Shown: in pieces, positions 11,858-25,400 of the stretch | Position numbering within the stretch: the first letter of the stretch is position 1 | Layout: each line of letters begins with the position of its first letter | NCBI GenBank assembly: GCA_900708905.1 | Contig: CAADRB010000012.1 | Span: 2,198,501-2,262,500, forward strand | Direction of reading: 5' to 3' | DNA: 64,000 nt | Source of the DNA: Hymenolepis diminuta | Taxonomy: Eukaryota; Platyhelminthes; Cestoda; Cyclophyllidea; Hymenolepididae | Program-made: the position numbers and the translations under genes | The notes under the pieces: model-generated | Database searches by the model: none | What the model was told of the DNA's origin: nothing | Seen by the model: only the letters and a program-made list of their open reading frames with translations

Positions 11858-12540
11858 ATGTCTATCTATTTGAATCCCCGAATGGTTGCGAACTATACTA
11901 AGTGTTGCCTTGACTACACACAGGCCAACGTGACAGCAGATAAAAGTTCAACCCTCTTGATGATTGCAGCAGGTTTATCAAATCAGGAGTTGATACCAAT
12001 GCTACGATACAAAGAGGCGAATATATATACTATTGATTTTAAAAGAGATTATGTCATTCACTACTGTGCTGCCAACGGAAATTTGATTGAAGTAGAACTA
12101 CACATGTCAAGAAAATTTTTGGGGATATTGGCAAAATGAGACTGGCTAAATCAATGATGTATGCCTCATACAATGGGTGATTAAATAAAGCCCATTATCT
12201 CCATGATCGAGGTGTTAAATGAAATGCACAGTTAATATCCATGACGAATCAGAGCTCACATAGATTGGTGAAGAGATTTTATTTATTTACATCTATTTAT
12301 CATTCACTCTGCATATACTGGAGTCAATTCGATGTTGAAAACTATTGATTCGATCTGAATGATCCAAAAATCGATCGATCTGACGAAATCAAACAGAATT
12401 TGGTGTTCGAAAATAGGGTACGACAAAACTGAAATAGCCAAAATTTTCCTAAATCGGCGAGCTAATCCGAGTTCAAAAATAAGTTCCGTAGCGGGTGCAA
12501 CACCAATAAGTCTTTTTGCTACACATAAGTAATCTTCCTA
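11858..12540 (+). pseudogene. Broken ankyrin-repeat protein gene
   Basis: Colinear ankyrin repeats can be read on the plus strand through frame changes and stops. The first open part (to 12139) contains SSTLLMIAAGLSNQELI and VIHYCAANGNLIEVEL. A later piece reads MMYASYNG, then a stop, then LNKAHYLHDRGV. A further one near 12420 reads DKTEIAKIFLNRRANPSS followed by GATPISLFAT. These follow the ankyrin helix-turn-helix pattern (TALM.AA..GN.EI...LL..GA). The gene family is not identifiable beyond ankyrin repeats. No introns are evident across about 650 bases, so it may be a retrocopy or a single old exon. It cannot produce a full protein as it stands. Confidence 0.6.
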
Positions 12541-12606
12541 AGCAGTCCAAATAGCCTCTAGTAGAGTCCTCTATTATCAGTTTGCTCCCAAAATTAGCTA
12601 GGCCAT
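12541..12606 (-). repeat. Short dispersed repeat, pair of 31340-31395
   Basis: The minus-strand sequence here contains GCCTAGCTAATTTTGGGAGC and continues to an AGAGG-like segment. The plus strand at 31355 has GCCTAGTTAATTTTGGGGGC followed by CTAGAGGCTAACTG. About 45-60 bases are alignable. Its class is unknown. Confidence 0.4.
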
Positions 12607-15600
12607 GCCCAAAGTGGTAAAAACAAGAAAGGTTTTGAGTGGAGAGGGTTCATCGGTCACTTCATTGTGTGTCCCGATGTCAAAAAACTTTGCCACGCTA
12701 AGCTGCGGGGATATTGATTGCTGATTGGTTGAGGAGGCCTCTGCACACACGTTCGCGCTTATTTTCTACACCACCAGTTACATACCGCACTTTCCAGAGT
12801 GTTCTAACGCATGTGATTTAATTATCCTTGTTAGCGTTGCGAACTCCACAGCTCTTAGGCGTAATCAGACTTTTTCACCTGTGTTTTGACAATAGGGAAT
12901 AACGCAGGTCACTTATTTCTCATGGAACAGATGTGATTGCTGAAGATTAGAATCCCTTAAAAATAACAAAAAATTATTACAGAAGTATTTGTAACTCGGA
13001 TTTACTATTACCCGACTTCTGATGTTACGATTTTTCAAATTTTATGTGAATTTTATAATTGCGGCATTTCATGACTTCCTGTGATAACTTTATTTGATAT
13101 AATTGGCTTTGTATTCCTGTTAAACTCTTCAAATGTGATCTCGAAATCTGTTTTCATCCTGACCACTTACTGACGAGGTATAGACAATTGTTTGATCTTA
13201 CCAGATATAATGATACTCAGAATAGGACAATTAAAATATTAGTTCTGCTATGCTAAAGGTCGTTGCAGCTTTACAAGTGCACCGAGGTGGCGTGACGAAT
13301 CACAGAATTAAATCAGTCGGTCAACAGGCTCTGAATAACTTGAATATAATCTAATCCATGAACCTGTGAGTCAGATCAATAAATTTAAACTTAGGGACAT
13401 TAAGCAGTGGACTATATTCCTTATAAAGACATGGACAACCCAAAAATTTGCATAATTCAAATGAAATTAAAATCTTTTATCGTCTCCTGCAGCTACAAAT
13501 ATTTTTCCATTTAGTATTAATTTGAAGAAATTATCCTCCTTATGCCACATCTAGCAACGAACATAGCCACAAGGACATTAATCTGCCGTCCGTCTTACAT
13601 CTCGTCCATTTTCAATACTGTTACTATGACCTTAGAAACTCCCTGAACTTTAAACAGCTGTAAAAGGAAGTCCCGACAGCGAACTTAAAATGAATCATCG
13701 CTCCTCTCTACCTCCTATCACTCTCCAGGGCCACGCTTCTGGTCTAGTTCACATGGTTATATATTTCACCTATTACAACAGATTATATAAACAACTTGAT
13801 ACATCCGAGTGAGGAAAATCATACTCATGTCGCCGTGTCTCAAAGGGAGTTAATCATATGGTCCGACACTGAGATCCCTGATATAACAAAGACCTCTCAC
13901 CCTTTGCATTTCAAGTTTCGTCTCCTTTCATATGTACAGAATTACGATCTTTCTTACTAAATATAATGGCTTTGAAATTAGGACAAATTTCAACATGAAA
14001 AAGATGACTGAATAAAGTTATACTAAATCTTGTTGCAATACGTTAAAATTGATATTAGCCCAGGTTACATCTGGGCTAGAGAAAGATTGAACTGAAATAT
14101 TTAAGCTCTGGATGGAATAGCAAGGTTAATACTTTAATTTTTTTTTATCCTCACCTCGAATGCCTCTTAACCATTTAGTTAACTCTCTGGGAATTTTCCA
14201 GCTTTATATTCAAATTTAATATCACCTGATCTCATAGCCTGAAGCGTCACTTAAATTCTGACCAACTGCATTAAGTGTCCGTCCAAAATTCACCTTTCCC
14301 AAGGGTAAATAATCTAGTTTTTATTCGATGATATTTGCGGTGATATTTTCCTACTCGCAAATTGAATTCAACCAGTTATACTCTTCGTGCGTTCTATTAG
14401 CTCCTATAACATCAATGCTCAAGTTCAACTTTTCTCCAACGCAGAAAATGAGAGGCTCAGATTTTTAATTGTCTTATGAAGGGCAAGTCATTAAAAATAG
14501 AATTTCTTCAATATGGCTGACTTCCATTTTCATTATATTATTCAGTAAATAAGAAAAGGAGTGAGGATAATTGAAAAATAATTGATAAATCTTGTGAGAC
14601 AGCTGTTTTCATGGTGTATATGAACATTGTTCCAAGTCAGTTCCATCTCTAGAGTCGGGAATACCCCACAGAATTAAACAAGCAGCAATTAGAGAAGTCT
14701 GATTTTTGACCCCATTTTGACCAATTTTTTGTATAATAGGAGACATTTAAGACGTTGGACTTGACTGTTCGTGACTGATAAAGGACAAACAACGATGTGG
14801 ACCTATTTTCCATACTTGTCTGTAAAAGCAGGTCATTTTTCATGGACTGTCATGTTCAGTTAGTTATATTATGCAAATTGTATTTCGGATTGGCGAAACT
14901 CAGGTGCAATAAAGTGAAAATACGGGAGAATAAAACCGATTTTATCTGTGGCAAGTTAATCCTGAATTTCATTCAGTTTAATAAATTAAATACAAAAATC
15001 AAGCCCCCTGAAGCCGTATCGTAAATAAGAAGCTCATTCTGACGTCTGTCAAAGTTTCCCGAATGTTGCATTAACGACAAATTTTTTAAAAGGGTATAAG
15101 CCTCCTTTTGGTGAATAACAAAACGCCCGATATAACCACCTTTTTTGCAATTACAACGAACTCTTCTCTAATATCAAACAAATTTGGGTCAGTTTTAAAA
15201 ATACATGATTACGAAAATGCATTTGAATGTACATCCTCTTCTGACCAATTCCCTACATAATAGCTTCCGAAGGTAAGTTCCATCTGCGTGTATGCTGGGA
15301 AAGTCATAGAAACAATCAAACAAGATCATAACTTGGGCCCATGAAAAATATTTAAATCTTAAGGTGAAGCCATTTAATTATTTCCTCCCCTTACATCCAT
15401 TAAACTACAATAAAGTGCGCTTAATAATAACGTAAACATGAACCAGGTTGCAGCTTTTTCGCAAACCGACTAAGTGTACCTGATCGCATTTTAATCAGCT
15501 ATAGTAGGAAATCTAGTTCACCAGACAAGCCAACAATTAATGTCATCGTAGGTTCCACTTAAAGAGGTATATGACTAAAAGGAATTATGGACTTTGTACC

Positions 15601-16345
15601 GACATGGGCAGTGATCAACAATGACCGCTGAACCAATCATCCCGCCTTACCCCCATCCCTTTAAATCTCTAAGACGAGATTTGAAGTTTGATAATGAAGA
15701 TGACATGAAATGACAAAAAGGACAGACAGGTTTTCTTTGTCCTACGCTGATGGTTCCCATGCTGTAGTCCTCTTAAAATATGTCCGCAATCGTGTTAACG
15801 ACTGTTAGCAATACAATCACCAATATCTAAAGCTCAGGTGCACAACAAACCGAGCAGTGCTATGCTGTGGTCTGTTAATTCTCAGAGGGCACTCGACATT
15901 CCCTTCGTTACTGCTGTTGTATAACTTACGAAACGGGACTTGAAATTTCGATCGGAGAAACAATGAGTATGGCTAACTACTTTCCGTTACATAAAATGAA
16001 GAAGCAAAAAGGGCGCAGAAAGCGGTTATTTTCTCAGAAAATAAATTTAGAAATCAGAACAAGATTTTATTCCGCAAGTACAAAATAGTTTGCTTTTGTA
16101 TTTGACCTTATTCAAATCCTAAGATTTAAAAATATATAGGTACAGTGATTATAAAAGAAAGAGTATCAGAGGCATTTATCTGAATAGAGAGTGCGTTAAG
16201 CAAATCACGTCCCAAAGATTTTCAGATTGTGGGACCTCAACTACCTCTTATTTTGCTGTTGGCGATGCTTCCGCAAACATTCGGAGGAGCAGAAGACAAA
16301 GTTGAGGTAGGAGAATGGCTCTATTCCAGTCATATCCATAGAGCA
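12607..16345. other. Intergenic region between the ankyrin fossil and the ANKZF1 3' end
   Basis: I see no supported gene here. The sequence around 15600-15990 is richer in G+C and looks like an old insertion, without a recognisable domain. The open frames at 14649-14843 and 14797-15024 overlap on opposite strands and look like chance. Confidence 0.5.
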
Positions 16346-16351
16346 TTTATT
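16346..16351 (-). terminator. Candidate ANKZF1 poly(A) signal
   Basis: Plus-strand TTTATT reads AATAAA on the minus strand, 82 bases beyond the ANKZF1 stop codon. A second AATAAA lies at 16066-16071. The nearer one is the better candidate. Confidence 0.45.
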
Positions 16352-16432
16352 ACAGGTCCTATAAACAGAGCACGCAGATTGTAAAATACCGAGCTACTGA
16401 AAAAGAATAAGTAGAACTTATTTTAAGACAGC

Positions 16433-19400
16433 TTACACGTGCGGTTTTCCCTTGAGTTGATTTTGTAAAGCACGTTTCTCGGCTGCCGCGGCACACTAAA
16501 GAGTAATAAAAAGTAAATCAAACGAAATTTAAGGCAGAAGCATATTACGATTGATTTGAGCATTTTTACCTCTAGGCTTTACTTGTAATCCATACGTTCT
16601 CTTCCATATATTACGCTAACCTAGACTAAGACCAATATAAACGCTAAAACGAACGACAATGACGTTAACACATACCCAATTTGCTCAAACTGCCATGTGA
16701 TTACGTTATTATGGTTACCTTACGAGGCACTTCGTCTTGATTGTATACTATCCTTATTTCTCACCCTTCATATCTAATTGATCACTGCATGAGAGGAAGA
16801 CAAAGGGAGGTAGTCAATCTAGAATTTCTCAACTAAAGGCTTCAAAAGATAAGATCATATGAATTTATAAATTAACAAATCCGTATTTAGATCCTATAAA
16901 AATTTAATAGTGAGGATAAGCCACTGCCCTTTTCTCAAAAAAAGCAAACTAGAAACATCTAATAAAATTTCAAAAATTTCAGATAGTACTTAAATTGTTT
17001 ACCTTTTCTCTCATCGACAAGCCATCCATCTTTCGAGTAGTCTCTTCGGTAGTTTGTGGCGTCGGTTGATTTTTCTTTTTCATACTCCCTCCAGGATTAC
17101 CGGGAGATTGGAGTGGTGGAAGCTTAACGCCAAGTGAGGATCAAATAAGACACATTAGCATTTAATTCGAAATGAAATAACCAAAGATTCATAAAAAGAC
17201 GTACACCAGCTTTTATATAATCATACCGATCAGGGTACTCTTTTCGAAGATTTTTAAGATGAGCGGTGAGCTTTCTTTTTCCGATCTTCTCTGCGAGTTG
17301 ATAAGTCGTCATGCCGTTCGCATCTCTATAAGAAAAGAATCAAGTTATTAAGGATTTTCCAAATTTAAGCATTTTATAAATTAAAGCATTTCATGGTAAT
17401 AATTTCCAAGCCTACTGAGAGGAGTCTCCCAAAGTTCACCATGGACAAATATATATGTATCGAGTCCCCGTTATGAGATACTGGACTTCATAACCATTGC
17501 TCTGTTGAGTAGTGTTAATTAGCACAATTCATTGGATATGCGTCAAGGAGTGTTAAAGAGTTTATTGAACAGAATATGAAATAGTTTACGAATACTTATG
17601 TTGACATCCTGGATTTGCTCACATGTAAAAAGCTTTCCCATATTAGCTAGTGATTTTAGAACTGAATAGTGACGTATATGACCACTACACCGCTGAAATA
17701 CAAATTAAAATGAAGGACCAAGTGTGATAAAGGGAGGTGTAGATAAAATGAGATTTCACTCACTTGACTTCAAGCTTGCAGCCGGCATTCAAAAGGATGT
17801 CTAGAATAACAGGATCATCTCCCAGCTCAACAGCAGTATGAAGGAGACCTTTTCCAAACCACAGCTGGACGGAGTTCAGGAGAGAATGCAAGGTCTCCTG
17901 ATCAGGAGGAAGCTCAATTCCACGAGCAGCTGAAAAGAGAGATTGGAAAAATAATTTAGTATTTTGGAATTTTTCTGGTTTCATTTGAATATCCTACTAC
18001 GGTAGCCAATTGTATTATAGTCGCTACTTGTAGCTAGATGCACTGATCAACCAACCAATGGCAAACAAACTTTTTTCCAATTTTTGAAGCTGTGGAGGGA
18101 TTCGTGCTAGAACAGTGAAGTACTGTAAAGTGTACTCCAATGTCTTCAAATATTCCAACTCAGGATATTTAACATCGTTAAAAAAATAGTTGTGTAACTT
18201 GTCTTAATCGTCAAGGTACTTTTAAAGCATATTTAATTCTAAAGGAAGCGGATAGATACCCCAAAAACAGGAACATGTGAACGTATGTGTCCTAATTTGA
18301 TACGATTAGTAAAAAAGGGGAGACACCAATATCGACTGACCCATTCTCCTCTTTTTGAAAGCCATTTGTCCATTCGTGTTTCGCACACTAAATGACCTGA
18401 CAATAGACAGACAATTACGAACACGCGTTATATCGAACCCAAATCCCTTTGCGACAGAGTTGTAGCAAGGCACTCTAAAGGGCATTGCAATTAAAAATAG
18501 AGTTGGACGTTGGTTCTTTTATTGGGTAGTAACAATACATACCAAAATTTAATACTCACCAGCAATGCTAGGATTTGGCACGGTTAGCAATTGCTGTAAG
18601 TCCTCTTCATCTCTATTCGCAGTTGCCATCAAAATTTGTCGCATGTATTTATCATAGGTTGAGTTTAGGGACGGCTCTAAAATTAAAAAAGAAACGGCAA
18701 CGTCACACTGGGCTCCTTTTGCAAAAGATATTTAAAAAATACACGTAAGCTCAAGAAGCACTCAGGAGTCCCTTTTATGTTAGACTCACTTTAGACCTAT
18801 GCGAAATTCAGTCATCAAACTGTTCTTACGGATTATTTATAATCAGTTACTACGAGAATCCAATATACTACTCAAACAAATTCAACTTACTATCAGGAGA
18901 GGTCGGATTCGGCCTAGAGGAAGAAGCTGTATTCATCCACTCATCAGCTCTTCGCGTGGAAGCGTCATTCGAGTCATCAGAATTTGATTCGGGAGTAGAG
19001 CCCGACTGATTGGCATCCTTCTCTCGTCTCTTCTGACGATTTTTTCGCTGTCGCCTCTTCTTTTGGTTCCTTGAAGTCAACGGCGCTGCTGATTGTTCAA
19101 TAGTGGGTGTTTGAGAGGGGTTTGAGGATTCAGAGGGCTCTTTGGGTGTTTTTTGAGGTACTGAGCTGGGAGTATTCTTTAGGAGCTCTGGTAGCGTCCC
19201 ATAGTAGAGACGTCCGGATGTTGACTCAAACACCATAGGCACACCCTCCTCCATTTGTCGTCGATCGGAGAGGGAAATCAAGCCAAGATCGGCGAAGGGT
19301 TCTAGAAGTGAACAAAATGCATATTAATCTAATAAGCTACATTCTCTTAGGTTCAAGTAAGCTTGTATGATCTCGCTAGCTTCTTCACTATTAAAAGACA

Positions 19401-22400
19401 AAATGTGTTAGTTGCAAATCACAGGTTTTACCAACTAATAGTTGCAAGATGGGAGTAGCATCACCGCCCGATCTTTTAAAACTCGTAAATTCGGATGCAT
19501 GGCTTCTTCCTCTATCGGAAAAACTTGGTTTGTATAACACGGGGTAACAAAATGTACAATCAAATAATAAAACTTCGGCAGTGAGAAATACTGTCTGCAG
19601 TAGTCACTTTTATAAATGGGCTTTGACTCAATGGAATAATACTAAATTATCAAATTCTAAAAACCCTTATCAATAAAACTGCAGAAATAATGGTTTTCAA
19701 AGTCGAGATCTCACAACTTCAAAGGCCGCTTCCCTTTCCTCAGTAAGTGTTCATTTGATAGTTTCGTATCCTAGTCTAAATCATATCTCTCATACGATCT
19801 TTTAATTTAACGGACTTGATAACTAATTCTCAGCCCTCTAGCTGTGAAGATGATAATAAAAACCCAAATTTTTTAAAAATACAATTAGAACGAGTTCGTG
19901 AAGCATGTGATCATGAAAACTAATACCCAGCCTCGATAGTCTTGGAACAAAGCTCCGACCGACCGAAAGTTATACTAATATGTCAGGTACATAGGGCTTA
20001 AACCAACACTTTTCATTAAACTGATTTAATAATTATTATAATATAAATGAACGAGAGAGATTCAACTAATGAAGCAATTTGAGTAAATATCTTTCTTCCT
20101 CAACTCTGCTTAAGAATATATAAGCCGCTAATTATCACGAAAGATCATTCGGTTTTACAAACTTAAGAAAAAATAATTTGAAGTGCCGAGACCAATTGAT
20201 TTAATTGATCAACCGATAAATCGGTGCCAGACATCGTTGGCAAGAATTCGCTCAGTAATCCGGATGACTAATGCGGAAATTTGAATTTCGTAAAGTGAAC
20301 AACTTAGTAAGTAAATATTGTATAAATCAAATCTAAAATTTAAGCTAAATAAGACTTTCTGATGACCTTGACTTTACTCTCAGCATCTTTTCGGTTCTCT
20401 CCTCTTTTATTAATTATTTGATTTAGTGTTAGCAGATTTCAATTGATTTCTCATAGTGAAAAATAGGAAAAGTTTTTACTTTGATGTGGATTATAACGTA
20501 ATATTGAATATCTTTGATAAAGAATGATAATTAAAAGACAACTTCAATACCGAGATATAACTATACGAAGATTTAACGGAATCTGCGCCTGTCATAAGAT
20601 GAACAAATACTTAGAAATGGTGTTAGAACATATATACATAAGTATAAATATACTCACCATAGACGCGGAATTTTGAGAATTCAGCTTGGATTTCCTTGAT
20701 ATGCGCGTAGGAGATGCTTCTTGCACCTCCAGAAAGACGCCTAAGACGAGGATCACCCACAACAAGACCCATTTTCGCAGCAACTGCTTCAACAGCCTGT
20801 GCATCAGGGCCAGCAGCAAGAATTCGTTCCTTGTCACCACTGTCAACTTCCGAAGAGTGACCTTCGTTGTCATTGACGTTTGACGACTCTGATGGTGCGC
20901 AGCAGGAGGAAGGTGGTGTAGTAAATATGGAGCGGTTTCGACGGGCTGTCATAGTGAGAATGAGCTGGCAAGCCTGCATGTGGGATCGCCATTTTACGTG
21001 GAGTAAATTAGCAATATCCTGTGGTGGAAAAGTAAGTATGGAGAAATTGATTTAGCTAGAAGAAAACCTCAATTTGACCTCCTGTGAAAATCAAAGTCCG
21101 GTGAGTTAACATATGGTTGAATTGGATTGGCGTACCTCGGTTTTTTATAAGACTAGATTGTTAATTACAGAAATCATTAGAACAAATATATTAAATCAAG
21201 ACTAATTAAGGTGATATATTTATCATTAAGCGCATTGGCGCAGTATGTCCGATCAATATGTATCACCTCAAGGGCTTCAATATTCATTCTTCATTGTGGT
21301 TAGTGTCATCCGTCTTCACTCTTTGTTGCTATAAATATTTTTGGATTTAAGTGTTAGAAAGACGGGTCATAAACAGGGAGGGGAATCCGATACGAAAGCT
21401 GTGGCAAAACACACTTGCATAATTAAGGTAATTTAACTAGTCTGCATTAAATGAAAAAAGGGCTGCATAAATAAGACCGAATTGCGCAAGATAAGGCAAG
21501 AGAATTTTTGCTCTCGCGTGCTAAGGCATAAGGGCCAGACAACTACATTTTCAACTAATAGCGCAGAGGCTTTTTGGCCATGGCGGTGCAATACGAAAAT
21601 GCAAGGTAATCTACAGCATGTTAGCATTGCATGGTAGGTGACAAACAGGTAGTGAATTTGAATCAAGATATAAAATAATATACAACATTAAGGCAGTCAT
21701 TTTCTTAAGTGACTAGCGAGACCATATTGGGAAAGAAGTGATATGAGCGAGAATTGGACATTTTTGTTGCAACTAAACAGGATTCGCGGGTTTCTTCCGT
21801 ACTCATGATCGAGTATTAAATCTTGCCACCGCCGTAATATTGACTATCCAGGCATTCAATTAGCCATAATAGCGGTCGCATTTTCTTAATAAAGCAACAG
21901 CTACAAATTCTTCTTACCTAACCTGTTGCGCCCAAATAGCTATGACCAAAGTATACGAAGATGGGCACTACCAGACTATACGGGCAAGTTTTCATCACTA
22001 ACTACTTAGCGTTATATCTAGTAACAGCAAATCTTACACAAACTAACTGCTCTATAGCTATGACGCTGGGAAGTCATCTAAACTTCTATCATAAAAATTT
22101 AATTATTTTGAGAAATAAGTTATTTTGAAAATAAAAATGAGTGCAAATGCTTGATTAAAAAAGTGGAAATTCAGCACAATTTATTAAAATTAGGGATGTG
22201 TGAACATAAACCAGGGAGGACAAGAAATTGGATCACTTGGCAAACATTGCTACAAAAATGATGTTAATACTGAATCTCTAATATAATATGTAGCGAAAGT
22301 AGCAAACACTCAGCTAGATAGAGGATATTCTCTTTCCATTGATCTCAGAAGAGAGGTAATTCTGGCTTTAATCAAAGTATTTGCATCGAGTATTAAAGGT

Positions 22401-25400
22401 AGACCAGGATGCGCATATAAATATTATGGGAAACTTTTTTTGAACCAAAAAATGAAAGGTAGACACTGCAAGTTTACGTTTTTGAATACTCGGGAGCGAT
22501 AAAATAATTAAATACTGCCTTTAAATCACGCTATTTTCTATTTCCTTCTTATAATAGGAACGTATTTATGCGATAGACAGTAGATGTGCTGCTGCTATCC
22601 TAATAAACTTGGTTAAGATAGTATCTGCAAAGGTATCAGGACAACTAAAGCTTCCTTGATAAATAAAAATATGCACAAGTTTATGGAAGAGAGCTAGAGG
22701 TTAGAGCTACCAATGCAAACGAGTCGGCTCACTACTTATTTTTATTATAACTTCACTATAGAGATGAAAGAATACAAGTTTGTTGCGTTGTACTGGGAAG
22801 AACAGGAAAAGGCATCCAAAGGAGGTAATAAGAGGGAGAAACAAAATTTAGTCTAGCTACAACTTGAGCATTAAAGGGTTATATAAACAGTAACAACGGG
22901 AAGGAGCCAAGTCATGTTACACTGGTACGTCCACAGGATGAAACATCAACATTGAGACTATAAAAGACCGAAGATTTCTGTAAATGCCGTACGACTCCAG
23001 CGGCACACGTAAAGATAATTTGGATTCTAAATATAATGAACTAAATCATATCCACTTTTCCAAGTGGGAGCCCATTAGCATTTTTTGCGAAAGAGAAATT
23101 CACAAGAAGCTCCTTATTTGGGAGACCTACTCGTATGACTTAAAGCTCTAAAGCTAAATAGCAAAAGCTGAATAATCAAGAGAGAAGGAATGTGAAAAAA
23201 ATAAAGTTCTTAAATGCGATGCTACAAATAATTATAAACTGGAGACCAAGTCAGCATTCTGCAGCTCACTTATTTAGGGGGGCACGCAGACGTACCCAGT
23301 GATTAATTAACTTGATGAGGAACCAACAATACCGGTAAATGTTTTTATCAAATATTTCAAACCATAGTGTTAAAGATAAAATAAAAAATCAACTGTTTTC
23401 GATACTCTGAACAAAGTTCGTTACTCAGACACGGGGTTGTTCCATTGCCGTTCTTTCGAGTTCATACCTGAGAATGAAGTCTCGTCACTGGCACATTTCT
23501 GCCTTTTGACTTTGAGTAACATTAGTCAGGGTGTATAGCAATACTCTAGTTGGAACTTAAAGTTCTGCTGTTAGTATAACACATCATGGCGTAAAGTTAT
23601 CGGGAATAAAAATGCGTAAATGAGGTCCAAAATGATTATTTTTGTCAATACATGCAAGTTTAAAGAACAAAAACTGGGTGTAACGGTCATAGGTAGATAT
23701 TCAAAGGTGCAGAACTAGAATGAGGACGGAAACTTTTTGTATGCAAGCATCACGTGATTTTGAATTCATGTGGATCGTACGAAATAATAATAAATATAAA
23801 TTAGAATTTGTTTTGGAAGTAATAGAAAGAGCTTTTACTAGCTTTGAATCCGTACAAACATGATACAAATTCGAAAGAATTTGAAATAATTCGTCAAATA
23901 CGAATCCGAATTTCATGAAAAGCGATCATCCTGAACCCTCAAACTAGACTCTAGAAAGATTGTAAAAGAAGGTCTTACGGTTAAAGAGGAACTACCAATC
24001 GAGTTCAAGATAAAATTTACAGGACAGAAACCTCCAAACTCCATTATCTTTCGGATACTATATTGTGACCTTTTCCAACTGGTGCATTTGACAACAAATT
24101 TATGTGATTTTTGCTAATCATATTAAACATTTAAAAATGCTTGATTGAATTCAACAACTGCCTACGATCAAGAAGATTCATAGAACGAGAGTTTCTTAAC
24201 AAGAGGCTCCAGAATATCTATCATTTGCCCAAGACAGCAGAAAATCCACAACCTTGTTGTGGATGAAAAGTCAAAAACACATCAACCATTACAACAATCA
24301 ATTTATGCATGTGAAATTCAAACAAAAGCATAAAACGTTTACAAGTAAGGGTCATAGGAGTAAGAATTATTCACGTGGACCATGGGAAGAATCACGACCG
24401 GGTTTGGATTAACCATCAACTAAAGAAACAGTATTCATAATTTTTACCACAAACATATCTAAAATCTGGAAGTAAAGCCTGCAACATTCACTTCAAAGAT
24501 CGAGAGAAGATAATGTTAACAAAAATTAGCCTTAACAAAGGTAGCCCTCAAGAAATCAACATTTAAAGTAGGATGTTCGCATTCTGGGCCGTAGGACCAA
24601 TTTAAGGATCACTAGTGATTTTAGATTAAACTTCGATAAATAAATTATACCAGAAGAATGATAGTCACAAGACAGAGGGGCTCTATAACCTAGGTGTGTA
24701 TTTAACATCGATTTTCAGTTAATGAAATCAACAATATGTAAAGTAACTTAATTTTAAGAAATTTAAGGTTAGAGTCGTTTCAGCTGGATTAGCTAAAAAG
24801 TGTTATGAAGAAGGATATTACTTTACTATCCAAATTTTTCGATTTTTTCTGAAATGAACATCATTCTTCTTGAATGGCCACAACCGATATTGTGTAGGGT
24901 TTTACAGACTCATCATAAGACCTCAGGCTCTTTTCGGCTATCTTTCGCCTTGGATTTAGCAAGAGAATTTATAACGACCTCTATGGAAAGACAACTCACC
25001 GATCTAATAGCCATTTCACCATGACGACGAAGAGCAGATCCGGCGGATTTGTGACCACTCATTCCGCCGAGAGCTCCATCACGAGCGATCTGACTTCCAC
25101 CCTGCTTGGCACGAACCGTGTACCGATGGAAGGTTTTGTGCACAACCACTCGATCTCTGAAGACGTCGAGAGTGTAAGAAAGATTAATGAAACTGTAATG
25201 GAATTTTTTAAACAACTACTATTGCTAATTGGAACTTCCAAAGTACTCAAGTGTTAATCGAAAGTCTAGGGTAATAAGACGCATCAGAAATACAGGCCCA
25301 ATAAGAAGTTGGCAGTGAAACTGCATTCGTCTAATTAAGGGATCGGCATGCTTTTAAATATGTTTAAAAGCAGCTACCAGTGACCGTTCGAGGAAAACGG

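Noticed and set aside
17123..17210. ANKZF1 exon 9 donor at GCTG|GTGTAC
   Set aside because: It would put exon 10 in a frame that stops after a few codons. GGT|GTACGT, two bases downstream, keeps the frame open to the VIM exon.
20592..20883. Other-frame and antisense open frames over ANKZF1 exon 5
   Set aside because: The frame starting DIANLLHVKW joins its neighbours in phase and matches the family; the others do not.
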